This document shows, one piece after another, positions 27,501 to 37,089 of a stretch of DNA of 64,000 nucleotides. The notes beneath the pieces were generated by a model. It saw nothing but the letters and a program-made list of their open reading frames with translations, did not search any database and was not told the origin of the DNA. A program made the position numbers and the translations under genes. Every line of letters starts with the position of its first letter. Position 1 is the first letter of the stretch. The DNA is from Aeromonas rivipollensis. GTDB taxonomy: Bacteria > Pseudomonadota > Gammaproteobacteria > Enterobacterales > Aeromonadaceae. The stretch spans positions 18,099 to 82,098 of the forward strand of contig NZ_JAAILA010000037.1 of NCBI RefSeq assembly GCF_010974825.1, given 5' to 3'.

Positions 27501-27727
27501 ATTGTGGGTGTTCGGGCTCGAGTTAGTGACTGCTCACAGTGAGTGGGTTTTCATCCGTCCGATCCGGCAAATGCAAGTCCGATGATCGAAGATGGAAAAT
27601 TTAAATAACTTTTTTTGCTTGCGAAAAGAGGGTGTTTTTACTAGCAAATTCAGCCTGGTTATCCCTTGTGCAGCCAGGGTCAAAAGCTGTCCTGTCCCCA
27701 CAGGCACGCACTTGTCATCCCCTCAAA

Positions 27728-27753
27728 ACAGGGGGCGCATCTGCGCCCCCTGT
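27728..27753 (-). terminator. terminator of the ubiG-phosphatase operon
   Basis: ACAGGGGGCGCA (27728-27739), loop TC, and the perfect complement to 27753. On the minus strand it is followed by TTTTGAGG. It lies 110 bp past the phosphatase stop codon. Confidence 0.8.
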
Positions 27754-27862
27754 CATGGCCATTGTGCGGCTCGGTGAATGAGCGCCGTGCTCATCTGGGA
27801 ACCCTCTGACGCTAAAGCTGCCCGGATGATCCATCTATAGCGTTATGTTGTGCTGGCTCAGC

Positions 27863-28546
27863 TCAGCTCAGCTCGTAGCGCAGCCAATGGTGGAGGGCCT
27901 GCACAGTGTCGAACTGCAGATCCGCCCCCCAGTCGGCGGTATCCTCGTCATCGCTCAGATAGCCCCAGCCCGCCACCGCGGTACGCATGCCGGCGTTGCG
28001 TCCCGCCTCTATGTCACGCACATGATCCCCCACGTAGAGGCACTGGCTCGCCTCGACCCCGAGCCGCTCGCAGGCATAGAACATGGGGGCGGGGTCGGGC
28101 TTGCGCACCGGCAGGGTGTCGGCACTGACGGTGACGCCACAGCTGGCGAGCGCCGGCAGGGCGGCAAGCAGCGGCTCGGTGAGGAAGCCCGGCTTGTTGG
28201 TGACTATGCCCCAGGGCAGCTTCTTCTCATCGAGCCATTCGATGAGATCCAGCATCCCCTCATAGGGGCGGGTGCCGACACAGAGGTTGGCCGCGTAATG
28301 GTCGAGCAGGGCGGTGCGAAGGCGCGTGGCCCCCAGCTCTTCCAGCAGTTCGTCCCCCAGGCCCGCCCTGAGCAGCCCGAGGGCCCCGTGGGAGGTGGTC
28401 TGGCGGATGATGGCCTCGGGCAGCGGAGCAAAGCCTTCGCTTATCAGCACATGGTTGACGGCGGCCCCCAGATCCGGGGCCGTGTCGAGCAGGGTGCCGT
28501 CGAGATCGAACAGCACGCAGCGCAGGGTCGCCTTGTCGGTGTTCAT
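27863..28546 (-). CDS. mupP: HAD phosphatase, MupP/Gph-like
   Basis: A 227-residue HAD-IA phosphatase: motif I DLDGTLLDTAPD, motif II in TNKP, motif III lysine in RKPDP and motif IV VGDHVRDIEAG. Such genes are often named gph (phosphoglycolate phosphatase), but TRPYEGMLDLIEWL, WGIVTNKP, the KPDPAP stretch and the AGWGYL-plus-WGADLQFD tail look closer to Pseudomonas MupP, a MurNAc-6-phosphate phosphatase of wall recycling that also sits beside ubiG. The start codon overlaps the ubiG stop by one base. Phosphatase identity is firm; the substrate is inferred. Confidence 0.8.
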   Translation of the reverse strand: MNTDKATLRCVLFDLDGTLLDTAPDLGAAVNHVLISEGFAPLPEAIIRQTTSHGALGLLRAGLGDELLEELGATRLRTALLDHYAANLCVGTRPYEGMLDLIEWLDEKKLPWGIVTNKPGFLTEPLLAALPALASCGVTVSADTLPVRKPDPAPMFYACERLGVEASQCLYVGDHVRDIEAGRNAGMRTAVAGWGYLSDDEDTADWGADLQFDTVQALHHWLRYELS

Positions 28547-29262
28547 CAGCCTTGCTCCGGGCGCACGAAGGCCACCATGTAGTTGACGTCGACGTTCTTG
28601 CCGAGCTTGAAGCTGTTGGAGAGCGGCGCGTAGTGCACCCCGCTCATGTCCCGCACCAAGAGGCCCGCGGCTTCACCCATGCGACACAGCTCGGCGGGGG
28701 TGATGAACTTTTTGTGATCGTGGGTGCCCTTGGGGACCATTTTGAGCAGGTACTCGGCCCCCAGGATCATCATCAGGTAGGCTTTCGGGTTGCGGTTGAT
28801 GGTGGAGACGAACACCTTGCCACCCGGGCGCACCAGGGTGGCGATGGCGCGCAGCACGGAGGCGGGATCCGGCACGTGCTCCAGCATCTCCATGCAGGTG
28901 ACCACATCATACTGGCCCGGGGCCTCGTCCGCGTGGGCCTCGGCGGTCATCTGGCGGTATTCGAGCTCCACCCCCTGCTCGAGAGCGTGCAGACGGGCGA
29001 CCCCGAGGGGCTCCTTGCCCATGTCGATGCCGGTCACGCGAGCACCACGGCGGGCCATGCTCTCGGAGAGGATGCCGCCCCCGCAGCCGATGTCGAGCAC
29101 GCGTTTGCCAAACAGGCCGCCGCTCTTGTCGGTGATCCAGTCAAGGCGCACCGGGTTGATTTGATGCAGGGGTTTGAACTCGCCCTCCATGTCCCACCAG
29201 CGGGAGGCGATGGCTTCAAATTTGGCGATTTCTGTCAGATCGACATTGGCATCACTGTTCAT
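28546..29262 (-). CDS. ubiG: UbiG, ubiquinone O-methyltransferase
   Basis: A 238-residue SAM-dependent methyltransferase: [19 protein letters not shown] at the start is typical of UbiG, and motif I reads [13 protein letters not shown]. It carries out both O-methylations in ubiquinone synthesis. The start at 29262 aligns with the family; the longer frame upstream is not supported. Divergent from gyrA, as in E. coli. TGATG overlap with the downstream phosphatase. Confidence 0.96.
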   Translation of the reverse strand: MNSDANVDLTEIAKFEAIASRWWDMEGEFKPLHQINPVRLDWITDKSGGLFGKRVLDIGCGGGILSESMARRGARVTGIDMGKEPLGVARLHALEQGVELEYRQMTAEAHADEAPGQYDVVTCMEMLEHVPDPASVLRAIATLVRPGGKVFVSTINRNPKAYLMMILGAEYLLKMVPKGTHDHKKFITPAELCRMGEAAGLLVRDMSGVHYAPLSNSFKLGKNVDVNYMVAFVRPEQG

Positions 29263-29461
29263 TTTTTGATGATCCTGTGGCAGGGCGCGCAGCGGGCAGG
29301 GCGCGCGCAATCTATTGTCCTGGCGGGCATTATAACGGACGGACTTGGTCACACCAGCCCGACGTGTTACCCGGATTTGTGGCTTAAGGTATTTGGCTCA
29401 GTGTGTTACCATGTCGCGCTGTTTAAGCCAAAGAACAACTAATTAGGGATTAAGGCTTTCT

Positions 29462-32260
29462 ATGAGCGATCTGGCCAGAGAGATCACGCCGGTCAACATC
29501 GAAGAAGAGCTCAAGAGTTCCTATCTGGATTACGCCATGAGCGTGATCGTAGGACGAGCTCTGCCGGATGTGCGTGATGGCTTGAAACCGGTTCACCGCC
29601 GCGTTCTGTTTGCTATGAACGAGTTGGGGAACGACTGGAACAAGCCCTATAAGAAATCGGCCCGTGTGGTCGGTGACGTAATCGGTAAATATCACCCGCA
29701 CGGCGACAGCGCCGTGTATGACACCATTGTCCGGATGGCGCAGGATTTCTCCATGCGTTACATGCTGGTCGATGGTCAGGGCAACTTCGGCTCGGTCGAT
29801 GGCGACAATGCTGCGGCCATGCGTTACACCGAAGTGCGGATGGCGCGCATCTCCCACGAGTTGCTGGCCGATCTGGACAAAGAGACAGTGGACTGGGTGC
29901 CGAACTACGACGGCACCGAGATGATCCCGGCTGTCATGCCCACCAAGGTACCCACCCTGTTGATCAACGGCTCCTCCGGTATCGCGGTGGGCATGGCGAC
30001 CAACATTCCTCCTCATAACCTCACCGAGATAGTCAACGGCTGTCTGGCGTTGATCGAGAATGGCGCCCTCACCATTGACGAGCTGATGACCTATGTCACC
30101 GGGCCCGATTTCCCCACCGGCGGCATCATCAACGGGCGTTCCGGCATCATACAGGCCTACCGCACTGGTCGCGGCTCCGTCTATGTGCGGGCCAAGGCCG
30201 AGGTGGAAGTGGACGAGAAGACGAGTCGCGAGACCATCATCGTTCACGAGCTCCCCTATCAGGTGAACAAGGCGCGGCTGATCGAGAAGATCGCCGAGCT
30301 GGTCAAAGAGAAGAAGGTCGAGGGCATCAGTGCCCTGCGCGATGAGTCTGACAAAGACGGCATGCGCATCGTTATCGAGATCAAACGCGGCGAGTCCGGC
30401 GAGATTGTGCTGAACAATCTCTACAAGCACACCCAGATGCAGACCACGTTCGGCATCAACATGGTGGCGCTCGATAACAACCAGCCCAAGGTGATGAACC
30501 TTAAAGAGATCCTGGATGCCTTCCTGCTGCACCGCCGTGAGGTAGTGACCCGCCGGACCGTGTTCGAACTGCGCAAGGCGCGGGATCGGGCGCACATCCT
30601 GGAAGGTCTGGCGGTGGCGCTGGCCAACATAGACCCCATCATAGAGCTGATCCGCCACAGTGCGACCCCGGCGGATGCGAAAGCGGGCCTGGTTGCCAAG
30701 GGCTGGGAACTCGGCAACGTGGCCGCCATGCTGGAAAAAGCGGGCGACGACGCGGCGCGGCCGGAGTGGCTGGAGCCGGAATTCGGTATCCGTGAAGGGC
30801 AGTACTTCCTGACCGAGATCCAGGCCCAGGCCATCCTTGACCTGCGTCTGCACAAGCTGACCGGCCTTGAGCACGAGAAGATCCTGGAAGAGTACCAATC
30901 TCTGCTGGATCTCATCGCCGAGCTGCTGTTCATCCTGGCAAGCCCGGAACGCCTGATGGAAGTGATCCGCGATGAGCTGCTGGCCGTGCGCGAGCAGTAT
31001 GGCGACGAGCGTCGCACCGAGATCAGCATGTCCAGTGCCGAGATCAACATCGAAGATCTGATCACCCCGGAAGACGTGGTCGTCACCCTGTCTCACCAGG
31101 GCTATGTGAAGTATCAGCCGCTCTCCGACTACGAGGCCCAGCGCCGCGGTGGTCGTGGCAAGTCGGCCACCCGGATCAAGGAAGAGGACTTTGTGGAGCG
31201 TCTGCTGGTGGCCAACACCCACGACACCATTCTGTGCTTCTCCACCCGTGGCAAGGTCTACTGGCTCAAGGTCTATCAGCTGCCGGAAGCGTCCCGTGGC
31301 GCTCGTGGTCGTCCCATCATCAACCTGCTGCCGCTGGAAGAGGGTGAGCGCATCACCGCCATACTGCCGGTGAAGGAATATGATGCCGACAAGTACGTCT
31401 TCTTCGCCACCGCCAACGGTACCGTGAAGAAGACCAGCCTGTCTGACTTCAGCCGTCCGCTCTCCTCCGGTATTCGCGCCATCAACCTCAAAGAGGGTGA
31501 TGAGCTGATCGGGGTGGACATCACCGACGGCAGCAACGAGATCATGCTGTTCTCCGACGCGGGCAAGGTGGTTCGCTTCGCTGAAGGCAGCGGTCGCGCC
31601 GATGTAGCCGATGCAGATGCCAGCGATGAAGTCGAGACCGACGACGACGCCGGCAACGACGATGATGGCAGCGACAACGGCGAAGGCACTGAAGGCACCG
31701 AAAGCAAGGGTACCTTCAAGGGCGTACGTCCCATGGGTCGTACCGCCGCCGGTGTCCGTGGCATCAAGCTGGCCGCCGGTGACAAGGTGGTTTCCCTTAT
31801 CGTTCCGCGTGGGGTCGGTGCCATCCTCACCGCCACCGAGAACGGTTACGGCAAGCGTACTGCACTCGAAGAGTACCCGACCAAGAGCCGTGGTACCCAG
31901 GGCGTTCGCTCCATCAAGGTGGACGAGCGCAACGGCAAGGTGATCGATGCGATCCAGGTCGAAGATACCGACCAGATCATGCTGATCACCAACGGCGGCA
32001 CCCTGGTCCGTACTCGCGTTGCCGAGGTGAGCGTCATTGGCCGTAACACCGGCGGTGTCCGTCTGATCCGTACCGGTGAAGACGAGACAGTGGTCGGCCT
32101 GCAGCGCATCGCCGAGAGCGACGAGGAAGAAAACGACGCTCTGGTCACTGAGGGCATGGCCATCGACGGCGAGCAGGTGGAAGGGGCAGAAACTGCGCCA
32201 GACGCCGGTGCTGCCGACGATGCTGGCTCCAGCGAAGAGGGTGTGGCTGACGACGAATAA
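29462..32260 (+). CDS. gyrA: GyrA, DNA gyrase subunit A
   Basis: The 932-residue protein has the catalytic Tyr122 (in MRYTEV), the quinolone-determining region with wild-type Ser83 and Asp87 ([10 protein letters not shown]), and the GyrA box QRRGGRGK near residue 560, followed by the beta-pinwheel C-terminal domain. It is longer than E. coli GyrA (875) because of a highly acidic insertion of about 40 residues (roughly 713-752, rich in Asp, Gly, Glu) between two pinwheel blades and a long acidic tail. Introduces negative supercoils with GyrB. No resistance substitution is seen at the two main positions. Confidence 0.98.
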   Translation: MSDLAREITPVNIEEELKSSYLDYAMSVIVGRALPDVRDGLKPVHRRVLFAMNELGNDWNKPYKKSARVVGDVIGKYHPHGDSAVYDTIVRMAQDFSMRYMLVDGQGNFGSVDGDNAAAMRYTEVRMARISHELLADLDKETVDWVPNYDGTEMIPAVMPTKVPTLLINGSSGIAVGMATNIPPHNLTEIVNGCLALIENGALTIDELMTYVTGPDFPTGGIINGRSGIIQAYRTGRGSVYVRAKAEVEVDEKTSRETIIVHELPYQVNKARLIEKIAELVKEKKVEGISALRDESDKDGMRIVIEIKRGESGEIVLNNLYKHTQMQTTFGINMVALDNNQPKVMNLKEILDAFLLHRREVVTRRTVFELRKARDRAHILEGLAVALANIDPIIELIRHSATPADAKAGLVAKGWELGNVAAMLEKAGDDAARPEWLEPEFGIREGQYFLTEIQAQAILDLRLHKLTGLEHEKILEEYQSLLDLIAELLFILASPERLMEVIRDELLAVREQYGDERRTEISMSSAEINIEDLITPEDVVVTLSHQGYVKYQPLSDYEAQRRGGRGKSATRIKEEDFVERLLVANTHDTILCFSTRGKVYWLKVYQLPEASRGARGRPIINLLPLEEGERITAILPVKEYDADKYVFFATANGTVKKTSLSDFSRPLSSGIRAINLKEGDELIGVDITDGSNEIMLFSDAGKVVRFAEGSGRADVADADASDEVETDDDAGNDDDGSDNGEGTEGTESKGTFKGVRPMGRTAAGVRGIKLAAGDKVVSLIVPRGVGAILTATENGYGKRTALEEYPTKSRGTQGVRSIKVDERNGKVIDAIQVEDTDQIMLITNGGTLVRTRVAEVSVIGRNTGGVRLIRTGEDETVVGLQRIAESDEEENDALVTEGMAIDGEQVEGAETAPDAGAADDAGSSEEGVADDE

Positions 32261-32279
32261 TCGTTACCTGCCTCGATAA

Positions 32280-32308
32280 AAAAGAGCGACCCTTGGGTCG
32301 CTCTTTTT
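32280..32308 (+). terminator. terminator of gyrA
   Basis: AAAAGAGCGACCC (32280-32292), 2-nt loop, GGGTCGCTCTTTT (32295-32307) and one more T, about 20 bp after gyrA. Confidence 0.93.
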
Positions 32309-32548
32309 ATTTGTCCTGCCCTTGTCGCCGTTCGCTCCCGCCGTGGCGATCCACCCGAATTCTTCCGAGCCACATCGACGTGAGGGCGCCACTCTGCCCA
32401 AGTCTGGGCGCCAGTTCATTCTCATACTCAATCCTTCATCCCTGCGTCATCTGGCTGTCATCCCATCGGGACAGACTGCGGCTGTTCAGGTGGGGGCATG
32501 ACCATGCCCGAGCCCGACGTTGGCAATATCATCCAGAAGGAGCAGGGT

Positions 32549-32722
32549 ATGACCAGTTGGATCATGTGGGAGATCTGGTGGAGCCGGATGTGGGGAGAGG
32601 ATGCCAAGGCATTGGCGCACAGCGAGCAGGAGGAAGTCGCTTATGAGCCATCGCGCCTGCCCGCCGAGCTGATAGCACAGGGCAAGCCGGTGCGCCCTTA
32701 TCCGCCCAGGCCCAGAAGCTGA
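32549..32722 (+). CDS. possible small tryptophan-rich protein, 57 aa
   Basis: ATG 32549 is preceded 6 nt upstream by AAGGAG. The product starts MTSWIMWEIWWSRMWG, with five tryptophans in the first 15 residues, and ends in a Pro/Arg-rich tail. An amphipathic membrane-surface helix is conceivable. It is convergent with the radical SAM gene. No recognised family, so existence rests on the ribosome site and the unusual but non-random composition. The upstream 32309-32548 shows nothing else. Confidence 0.5.
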   Translation: MTSWIMWEIWWSRMWGEDAKALAHSEQEEVAYEPSRLPAELIAQGKPVRPYPPRPRS

Positions 32723-32741
32723 TCAGAGATAGCCGCAGCCA

Positions 32742-33797
32742 TCAGAACAGACGCAACTGCTCGTTGGGGCGCAAGAAGCGCTCCACATTGAGCTGCACGT
32801 GGCGTTTGCCCAAACCAAGGCGCTTGCTGATGAGGCGAAAGCGCTGGGCGAGCAAGTCGGCGAATTGCCCCTCTCCGCGCATGCGGGTACCGAAGGCGGG
32901 GCTGTTGAGGTTGCCGCCCCGGCTTGCCCGCAATTGGTTCAGGATGGCTTCCTTTTGACCGGGGTAGTGTTCCTCAAGCCAGTCGCAAAACAAGGTGGTC
33001 AGCTCGTGGGGCAGTCGCAGCAATATGTAGTCGGCGCAGCCGGCGCCCGCCTCCACGGCGCCCTTGATGATCTGCTCCAGCTCGGGCTCGTTGAGCCTGG
33101 GGATCATGGGGGCCGCCAGCACCCCCACAGGTATCCCGGCCTGGGCCAGCTTCTCGATGACCTTGAGCCGACCTGCGCCCGTGCTGGCGCGGGGCTCCAG
33201 CTGTCGCCTCAGCGTCTCGTTCAGGGTGGTGACCGACACCATCACCTGACAGAGTCCCTCCCGGGCCAGCTCGGCCAGCAGATCGAGATCGCGCAATATC
33301 ATGGCGCTCTTGGTGATGATCCCCACCGGGTGGCGATGGGCCAGCATCACCTCCAGCAGCTCGCGGGTGAGGCGATAGTGGTGCTCTATGGGCTGGTAGG
33401 GATCGGTATTGGCCCCGAGCACTATGGTCTGCGGTTGATAACTGGGCTTGGCAAACTCCCGCCGCAGCAGCGCGGCGGCATTGAGCTTGGCGAACAGCCG
33501 GGTCTCGAAATCCAGGCCGGGGGAGAGCTCCAGGTAGGCGTGGCTGGGTCTGGCATAGCAGTAGATGCAGCCGTGCTCGCACCCCTGATAGGGATTGATG
33601 GAGCGGCCGAAGGGGACATCCGGCGAGAGGTTGTGGCTGATGATGCTCTTGGCATGGATTTCCCGCACCTCGGTTCTGGGCTGGGACGCACGAAATGCCG
33701 CCTCCCATTCCACGGCCTGCCAGCCATCGTCGACGGCATCGATCTGCGGGCCGCTGAAACGGTGTTTGATATTGTGGGTGCTGCCTCGTCCTGCCAT
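32742..33797 (-). CDS. radical SAM protein of the PA0069/SplB-like family with LexA box
   Basis: A 351-residue radical SAM enzyme with the cluster motif CEHGCIYCYAR (CxxxCxxC) at about residue 60, preceded by the family's NPYQG. This matches the PA0069/Rv2578c branch of the SplB-related group (COG1533), whose best known relative, spore photoproduct lyase, repairs a thymine dimer. The actual substrate is unknown. The start at 33797 follows a short, weak ribosome site; the family N-terminus (MAGRGSTHNIKHRF) supports it. A near-perfect LexA box lies 15 bp upstream, so it is probably SOS-induced. Confidence 0.88.
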   Translation of the reverse strand: MAGRGSTHNIKHRFSGPQIDAVDDGWQAVEWEAAFRASQPRTEVREIHAKSIISHNLSPDVPFGRSINPYQGCEHGCIYCYARPSHAYLELSPGLDFETRLFAKLNAAALLRREFAKPSYQPQTIVLGANTDPYQPIEHHYRLTRELLEVMLAHRHPVGIITKSAMILRDLDLLAELAREGLCQVMVSVTTLNETLRRQLEPRASTGAGRLKVIEKLAQAGIPVGVLAAPMIPRLNEPELEQIIKGAVEAGAGCADYILLRLPHELTTLFCDWLEEHYPGQKEAILNQLRASRGGNLNSPAFGTRMRGEGQFADLLAQRFRLISKRLGLGKRHVQLNVERFLRPNEQLRLF

Positions 33798-33812
33798 CTC
33801 ATCACACCATGC

Positions 33813-33830
33813 ACTGTTTATATATACAGT
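33813..33830 (-). promoter_or_regulatory. LexA (SOS) box
   Basis: ACTGTTTATATATACAGT: CTG at 33814-33816, ten A/T bases, CAG at 33827-33829, with matching outer A/T. It differs from the consensus CTGTATATATATACAG at only one base of the 16-mer. It lies 15 bp upstream of the radical SAM start codon, where it would cover the promoter, and about 145 bp from the divergent Sel1-repeat gene. Confidence 0.88.
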
Positions 33831-33972
33831 TATTCTGCTCGGGATAGTGCCAAACATCAAGTCCGGCCAGTCTTCCCTTATTTGACTCGGCCAAAGAACG
33901 GGATCTCTTGCTTGATCTGTCGCTACATTTCGTTTACATAGACAAAATGCGAACTGGATCACGGAAATTGTC

Positions 33973-34563
33973 ATGAGCCCCACCACTTACCGCTGGCTGT
34001 TTATCGGCGTCATTGCCCTGGTCGCCTGGCGTCTGCTCCCGCTCTCCACCGAGCAGGAGCTGGCAGCGGCCAACCGCGCCTGGCGGGTAGGTCACTTCGA
34101 GCAGGCGACCGGCATCTGGCAGCCGCTGGCCGAACAGGGTCAACCCAGGGCGCAGGCGCTGATGGGGTGGAGCCATGAGCTGGGGCAGGGGAGCGAGCAG
34201 GATCTGGCGCAAGCCATCCGACTCTATCGTCAGTCCGCCGAGGCGGGGGATGCGTTTGGCCAGTACCGGTTGGCGGAGCTCTATCTGCGTGGGGTCGGTG
34301 TGCCACGGGATCTGCGTATCGCCTTTCACTGGATGGAGCGAGCGGCCCGCAACGGGGATGTGCCCGCCATGCTCAAGGTGGGGGTGCTGCATCTGATGGG
34401 GGCCAACGGCCGGGTCGACATGGCCGAGGCCAAGCAGTGGCTCTATCAGGCCTCGCAAAAGGGCAACAAGCTGGCGTTGACGGTATTGCAGGAGCTGGCG
34501 CTGGCCGAAGAGGGTCGCAGCGCCTTCGATTTCAATGGCCAGTCACTGCTGGGGGAGGGTTAG
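33973..34563 (+). CDS. membrane-anchored Sel1-repeat protein
   Basis: A 196-residue protein with one N-terminal membrane helix (about 7-22, probably a signal anchor) followed by three to four Sel1-type repeats (A-x-x-x-L-x-x-x-Y-x-x-G-x-G-V-x-x-D pattern, clearest in YRLAELYLRGVGVPRD). Sel1 repeats bind other proteins, so a periplasmic adaptor role is likely, but no partner is evident. Divergent from the LexA-boxed gene; whether it shares that control is unknown. Confidence 0.78.
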   Translation: MSPTTYRWLFIGVIALVAWRLLPLSTEQELAAANRAWRVGHFEQATGIWQPLAEQGQPRAQALMGWSHELGQGSEQDLAQAIRLYRQSAEAGDAFGQYRLAELYLRGVGVPRDLRIAFHWMERAARNGDVPAMLKVGVLHLMGANGRVDMAEAKQWLYQASQKGNKLALTVLQELALAEEGRSAFDFNGQSLLGEG

Positions 34564-34567
34564 CCCC

Positions 34568-34780
34568 TCAGCGGCTGGCGGTGATCTTGCCCGGTGTCAC
34601 GTCGGTGACATAGAGGGTACTGCGATCGGCGCTGTGCACTATGCTGCATACCTCTCGCTTGCTGCCATCGCTCAGGATCACCAGCTCCCCGAGATGGACG
34701 GGGCAGTGTGTCGTCAGCAGGTGGTCCGGGTGGACAATCTTCTCCGCATGCTCCGGAAACGAAATCTCATAGGTGTACAT
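34568..34780 (-). CDS. small VILSDGS-motif protein, paralogue of the gene at 900
   Basis: A 70-residue soluble protein sharing the VILSDGS heptapeptide and about 20 further aligned identities with the product encoded at 900-1103. I choose the second of two adjacent ATGs (34780) because the paralogue begins at the same place and AAGGAG then lies 6 nt upstream. Two cysteines are present that the paralogue lacks. It is convergent with the Sel1 gene, with a 4-bp gap. Function unknown. Confidence 0.7.
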   Translation of the reverse strand: MYTYEISFPEHAEKIVHPDHLLTTHCPVHLGELVILSDGSKREVCSIVHSADRSTLYVTDVTPGKITASR

Positions 34781-34953
34781 CATGCTCTCCTTGCTCAGGC
34801 AGACGCCTCACTGGAACCCTAGCACAGAGAGGGCGCCACGGGACCCGCATCGCATGTGCGCTGCACCGATTGCCTCTGTGACACCAGGCAAATTAACTGA
34901 TGACGGCGCACCTCGCTTTCCCCTTCCATGGTATACAAAATCGGCAAGGCAAC

Positions 34954-34981
34954 TTGTCTGAGTCGTGACGTCTGATACAAT
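34954..34981 (+). promoter_or_regulatory. probable thrS operon promoter
   Basis: A -35-like TTGTCT (34954-34959), 16-bp spacer and TACAAT (34976-34981), giving a start near 34988 and a leader of about 170 nt. A hairpin CACACCC/GGGTGTG at 35013-35030 follows, then a direct repeat of TGTGTACCA. Confidence 0.55.
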
Positions 34982-35048
34982 CCTCCGCTGTACCTGTCAA
35001 TTGATGGCCTTGCACACCCAAGAGGGTGTGTACCACTGTTGTGTACCA

Positions 35049-35065
35049 ACCGTATTGTGAACGGT
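35049..35065 (+). promoter_or_regulatory. thrS operator hairpin with Thr anticodon UGU
   Basis: ACCGT/ACGGT forms a 5-bp stem with the 7-nt loop ATTGTGA. Numbered like an anticodon arm, position 33 is U and positions 34-36 are UGU, a threonine anticodon. E. coli thrS is translationally repressed by its own product binding two such mimics in the leader; this corresponds to the upstream arm. Confidence 0.65.
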
Positions 35066-35115
35066 GAAACTCAGGAGTGAACTGCTTGAAATGAAAGGTT
35101 TTCTCCAACCTGCAT

Positions 35116-35136
35116 GTGCCCTTTGGTAGGGGGCAC
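35116..35136 (+). promoter_or_regulatory. thrS operator hairpin with Thr anticodon GGU next to the ribosome site
   Basis: GTGCCCT/GGGGCAC forms a 7-bp stem (terminal U-G pair) with the 7-nt loop TTGGTAG. Position 33 is U, 34-36 are GGU (threonine) and 37 is A, as in a tRNA. It lies 22-42 nt upstream of the thrS ATG and 8 nt before the AAGGA site, the position of E. coli operator domain 2, where bound ThrRS would block ribosomes. Confidence 0.75.
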
Positions 35137-35157
35137 CACTGTATAAGGAAACACCTA

Positions 35158-37086
35158 ATGCCAATCATTACTCTGCCTGACGGCAGCCAACGTCAATTTC
35201 CCCACGCCGTTTCCGTCATGGACGTCGCCGCCGACATAGGTCCCGGTCTCGCCAAGGCGTGCATTGCCGGCCGGGTGAACGGTGAACTGGTGGATGCGTG
35301 CGAGCTGATCGAAGCCGATGCCTCCCTGGCCATCATCACCGCCAAAGACGAAGACGGTCTGGACATTCTGCGCCACTCCTGTGCCCACCTGCTGGGTCAT
35401 GCCATCAAGCAACTCTGGCCCCAGACCAAGATGGCCATAGGTCCTGTGATCGACAACGGTTTTTACTACGACGTTGATCTCGACCGCACCCTGACCGATG
35501 AAGATCTGGCTGCCCTGGAAGAGCGCATGCTGGCGCTGGCTGCCAAGGATTACGACGTCGTCAAGAAGAAGGTCTCCTGGCAGGAGGCGCGCGACGTGTT
35601 CGAGGCCCGCGGCGAGACCTACAAGGTCGAGATCCTGGATCAGAACATCGCCCGCGATGACCAGCCCGGTCTCTATCATCACGAAGAGTACGTCGACATG
35701 TGTCGCGGCCCCCACGTGCCGAACATGCGTCACTGCCACCATTTCAAGCTGCAGAAGATGTCCGGCGCCTACTGGCGCGGCGACTCCAACAACAAGATGC
35801 TGCAGCGCATCTACGGCACCGCCTGGGCCGACAAGAAGCAGCTCAAGGCCTACCTGCAGCGTCTCGAGGAGGCCGCCAAGCGCGACCACCGCAAGATCGG
35901 CAAGCAGCTCGACCTGTACCACATGCAGGAAGAGGCTCCCGGCATGGTGTTCTGGCACAACGATGGCTGGACCATCTTCCGTGAGCTGGAAACCTTCATT
36001 CGCGGCAAGCTCAAGGAGTACGACTATCAGGAGGTGAAAGGCCCCTTCATGATGGATCGCGTGCTGTGGGAGCGCTCCGGCCACTGGGAAAAATATGCCC
36101 AGGCCATGTTCACCACCCAGTCCGAGAACCGCGAGTACGCCATCAAGCCGATGAACTGCCCGGGTCACGTGCAGATCTTCAACCAGGGTCTGAAGTCCTA
36201 CCGGGATCTGCCGCTGCGCATGGCCGAGTTCGGCTCCTGCCACCGCAACGAGCCCTCTGGCTCCCTGCATGGTCTGATGCGGGTGCGTGGCTTCACCCAG
36301 GATGACGCGCACATCTTCTGTACCGAAGATCAGATCATGGAAGAGGTCTCGGCCTGTATTCGCATGGTCTATGACGTCTACGGCACCTTTGGCTTCGAAA
36401 ACATCGTGGTCAAGCTCTCCACCCGTCCGGAGCAGCGCATCGGTTCAGATGAAGCCTGGGATCGCGCGGAAGCCGCCCTGGCTGAAGCCCTGGTGCTAAA
36501 CGGTCTGAAGTACGATCTGCAGCCGGGGGAGGGGGCTTTCTACGGTCCCAAGATCGAATTCACCCTGCACGATTGTCTTGATCGTGCGTGGCAGTGTGGT
36601 ACCGTGCAGCTCGATTTTGCCTTGCCGGGCCGTCTTGGCGCCACTTATGTGGGCGAAGACAACGAACGTCACGTACCCGTGATGATCCACCGGGCCATTC
36701 TCGGGTCCCTCGAGCGTTTCATCGGTATCCTGACCGAAGAGTACGCCGGACTGTTCCCGACCTGGCTGGCACCGACTCAGGCCGTGGTCATGAATATCAC
36801 GGATAATCAGGCCGATTATGCGGTGAAAGTTGCCAAGGCATTGAATGATGCGGGCCTTCGCGCAAAAGCGGACTTGAGAAATGAGAAGATTGGCTTTAAA
36901 ATCCGCGAGCATACTTTGAAGCGAGTGCCTTTCATGCTGGTCTGCGGCGATAAAGAAGTAGAAGCCGGCAAGATTGCAGTACGGACTCGTAAAGGGGCTG
37001 ACCTGGGTTCTTATCCTGTTGAAGAGCTGATAGCTCTGTTAACCCAGGAAGTTCAGACCCGCGGACAAAAGAAAGTGGAGGAATAA
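35158..37086 (+). CDS. thrS: ThrS, threonyl-tRNA synthetase
   Basis: A 642-residue class II synthetase, the same length as the E. coli enzyme, with the TGS domain ([14 protein letters not shown]), the editing domain with HxxxH and the CRGPH region, catalytic motifs 1-3 (motif 2 around [15 protein letters not shown]) and the anticodon-binding domain. It charges tRNA-Thr and represses its own mRNA. The start at 35158 matches E. coli and is preceded by AAGGA. First gene of the seven-gene translation operon. Confidence 0.98.
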   Translation: MPIITLPDGSQRQFPHAVSVMDVAADIGPGLAKACIAGRVNGELVDACELIEADASLAIITAKDEDGLDILRHSCAHLLGHAIKQLWPQTKMAIGPVIDNGFYYDVDLDRTLTDEDLAALEERMLALAAKDYDVVKKKVSWQEARDVFEARGETYKVEILDQNIARDDQPGLYHHEEYVDMCRGPHVPNMRHCHHFKLQKMSGAYWRGDSNNKMLQRIYGTAWADKKQLKAYLQRLEEAAKRDHRKIGKQLDLYHMQEEAPGMVFWHNDGWTIFRELETFIRGKLKEYDYQEVKGPFMMDRVLWERSGHWEKYAQAMFTTQSENREYAIKPMNCPGHVQIFNQGLKSYRDLPLRMAEFGSCHRNEPSGSLHGLMRVRGFTQDDAHIFCTEDQIMEEVSACIRMVYDVYGTFGFENIVVKLSTRPEQRIGSDEAWDRAEAALAEALVLNGLKYDLQPGEGAFYGPKIEFTLHDCLDRAWQCGTVQLDFALPGRLGATYVGEDNERHVPVMIHRAILGSLERFIGILTEEYAGLFPTWLAPTQAVVMNITDNQADYAVKVAKALNDAGLRAKADLRNEKIGFKIREHTLKRVPFMLVCGDKEVEAGKIAVRTRKGADLGSYPVEELIALLTQEVQTRGQKKVEE

Positions 37087-37089
37087 GCT

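Noticed and set aside
27592..27777. 61-codon plus-strand frame in the nrdA upstream region
   Set aside because: No ribosome site, no recognisable features, and it runs into the terminator hairpin of the opposite operon.
27842..27880. Tandem CTCAG/GCTCA repeats at the end of the MupP-like gene
   Set aside because: Only three to four 5-base units across the stop codon; common slippage and no sign of phase variation.
29702..29730. Quinolone resistance mutation in gyrA
   Set aside because: Ser83 and Asp87 are wild type.
29450..31222. 590-codon open frame on the strand opposite gyrA
   Set aside because: A coding shadow: GC-rich codons remove stops from the antisense frame. No ribosome site, and the protein has low-complexity His/Gly/Leu-rich composition.
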